Assembly (NCBI RefSeq): GCF_023502425.1
Contig: NZ_JAMFMA010000001.1
Coordinates: forward strand, 1,116,001-1,180,000
Source: Flagellimonas spongiicola
Lineage (GTDB): Bacteria > Bacteroidota > Bacteroidia > Flavobacteriales > Flavobacteriaceae
Direction: 5' to 3'
DNA length: 64,000 bases
Both the position numbers and the translations under genes were made by a program. Shown piece after piece: positions 62,897 through 64,000 of this stretch. The notes below the pieces were generated by a model. It had not been told where the DNA came from. It ran no database searches and saw only the letters and a list, made by a program, of their open reading frames with translations. The first letter of the stretch is position 1. Every line of letters begins with the position of its first letter.

Positions 62897-64000
62897 ATGG
62901 ACCAACCCTCTTCACCTTTTAGTAAACAACAGCTTTTACCTCAAGAAGAAACACTTGAAATCCTAAAACAAAAGGGGGAATTGTTCATTGGGATACCCAA
63001 GGAAAATCAATATCAAGAAAAAAGAATTTGCCTAACTCCAGATGCAGTAAATGCAATTACTGCTCATGGTCATCGCGTACTTATTGAATCCGGTGCAGGC
63101 GAAGGTGCAAGTTTTTCTGATGCGGATTACACCAATGCTGGCGCAGAAATTAGCCGGGATACCAAAAAAGTTTTCTCTTGTCCTATTATTCTTAAGGTAG
63201 AACCTCCTACCCTTTCGGAAATTGATTTAATCAATCCACAGACCATAATCATATCCGCATTACAAATTAAAACACAATCCAAGGACTACTTTGAAACGTT
63301 AGCCAAAAAACGTTTAACTGCAATTGCTTTCGAATACATTCGTGATGAGGACGGAAAATATCCAGCTGTACGATCTTTAAGCGAAATCGCTGGTATTTCT
63401 TCCATCCTAGTTGCTTCTGAATTAATGGCCACTACCAATAAAGGTAACGGACTTATGTTTGGAAATATTAGTGGTGTTCCTCCAGTGGAAGTTGTAATCA
63501 TAGGTGCTGGTACTGTAGGAGAATTTGCAGCCCGTTCTGCTTTGGGCCTAGGAGCCAATATTAAGGTATTTGATAATTCGATTACGAAACTCAGGAACAT
63601 TCAAACCAACCTAAATAGAACCATCTATACTTCAACCATACAACCTAAGAATTTACTTAAGGCATTAAAACGATGTGATGTGGCCATTGGCGCAACGCGT
63701 GGGAAGGACAGATCTCCTATTGTGGTGTCCAGTTCTATGGTGGAAAACATGAAAAAAGGAGCGGTGATCATAGATGTTAGCATTGATATGGGCGGCTGTT
63801 TCGAAACATCTGAAGTAACAACGCACGACAAGCCTACCATTGAAAAGTTTGATGTGACACATTATGGGGTTCCTAATATCCCATCTCGATATCCACGAAC
63901 ATCCAGTATTTCCATCAGTAATATTTTTACCCCTTATTTACTTAAGATAGGAGAAGATGGAGGTTTGGAACATTCTTTACGCTTTGACAAGGGGCTACGC
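62897..64000 (+). CDS. ald: Alanine dehydrogenase (3' end beyond the window)
   Basis: 368 codons are visible from ATG 62897 and the frame is open at the right edge. The N-terminal domain reads FIGIPKENQYQEKRICLTP, with substrate-binding residues, then VLIESGAGEGASFSD; the NAD domain has VVIIGAGTVGEFAARSALGLGA, and DVAIGATRGKDRSPIV and VIIDVSIDMGGCFETSE follow, then VPNIPSRYPRTSS. It interconverts alanine with pyruvate and ammonia. The N-terminal extension of about 30 residues (PFSKQQLLPQEETLEIL) is of the flavobacterial type. About 30 residues are probably missing. Confidence 0.9.
   Translation, partial: MDQPSSPFSKQQLLPQEETLEILKQKGELFIGIPKENQYQEKRICLTPDAVNAITAHGHRVLIESGAGEGASFSDADYTNAGAEISRDTKKVFSCPIILKVEPPTLSEIDLINPQTIIISALQIKTQSKDYFETLAKKRLTAIAFEYIRDEDGKYPAVRSLSEIAGISSILVASELMATTNKGNGLMFGNISGVPPVEVVIIGAGTVGEFAARSALGLGANIKVFDNSITKLRNIQTNLNRTIYTSTIQPKNLLKALKRCDVAIGATRGKDRSPIVVSSSMVENMKKGAVIIDVSIDMGGCFETSEVTTHDKPTIEKFDVTHYGVPNIPSRYPRTSSISISNIFTPYLLKIGEDGGLEHSLRFDKGLR

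Noticed and set aside
1-64000. Mobile elements, CRISPR arrays, tRNA or rRNA genes
   Set aside because: No transposase or integrase frame, no regularly spaced repeats, and no tRNA T-arm or rRNA motif were seen on either strand.

Overview
The window is chromosomal DNA from a member of the Bacteroidota, most likely a marine Flavobacteriaceae. The evidence is low GC, a short RpoD-type sigma factor, a PorX-type regulator of the type IX secretion system, the LpxC-FabZ fusion, a bifunctional HisB, type II-like MenB, many SpII lipoproteins, scarce Shine-Dalgarno sites and TAnnTTTG -7 promoter boxes. I see no rRNA or tRNA gene, insertion sequence, prophage or CRISPR array. The window opens inside an amidohydrolase gene and closes inside an alanine dehydrogenase gene.

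Region by region: (1) 1-8895, minus strand, is one tight operon for a molybdenum hydroxylase of the isoquinoline oxidoreductase/aldehyde oxidase type (2Fe-2S subunit plus Tat-exported large subunit) with most of its cofactor machinery: MoaD, MoaA, MobA, MoeB-rhodanese, MoeA, XdhC, a MocA-like transferase, then an amidohydrolase. MoaC and MoaE are not in the window. (2) 9078-18020 holds envelope and accessory genes: a vWA lipoprotein, two DUF1080 proteins, a cell-wall trio (3D-domain lipoprotein, amidase, M14 peptidase), a pirin, a serine hydrolase and menB. (3) 18106-26603 holds a 1000-residue mosaic surface protein, an MDR reductase, a DUF1801 protein, a duplicated-domain lipoprotein, a glycosyltransferase and an SF2 helicase. 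(4) 26861-29309 holds rpoD, facing a minus-strand group of two unknown genes and two tandem, mutually homologous micropeptides of 33 and 32 residues that share one bidirectional terminator with rpoD. (5) 29459-40928 holds metabolic genes: dipeptidase, thioesterase, a phosphatidylserine decarboxylase homologue, DUF72, DUF2461, the cysteine pair cysE-cysM, twin alpha/beta hydrolases, and a MoxR-like ATPase/vWA pair.

(6) 40998-49255, minus strand, is the complete histidine operon hisG-D-C-B-H-[GNAT]-A-[DinB]-F-IE. It is preceded by a 17-residue leader peptide with three consecutive His codons, a terminator, and a TAnnTTTG promoter only a few bases upstream of the leader start: a classical transcription attenuator. 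(7) 49267-59906, minus strand, holds prohibitin, a vWA membrane protein, fabG, sucD, and a lipid A block (lpxD, lpxC-fabZ, lpxA, efp, and a second lpxD-like gene). (8) 58680-64000 holds an HD phosphohydrolase divergent from porX, then tsaE, a 45-residue secreted micropeptide with its own well-formed promoter and terminator, a small membrane protein and ald.

The observations I would follow up first are the tandem micropeptides beside rpoD, the His attenuator with its near-leaderless leader peptide, the mosaic vWA/TonB-plug protein, and the secreted 45-residue peptide with the cluster of ATCGAT-type sites upstream of it.
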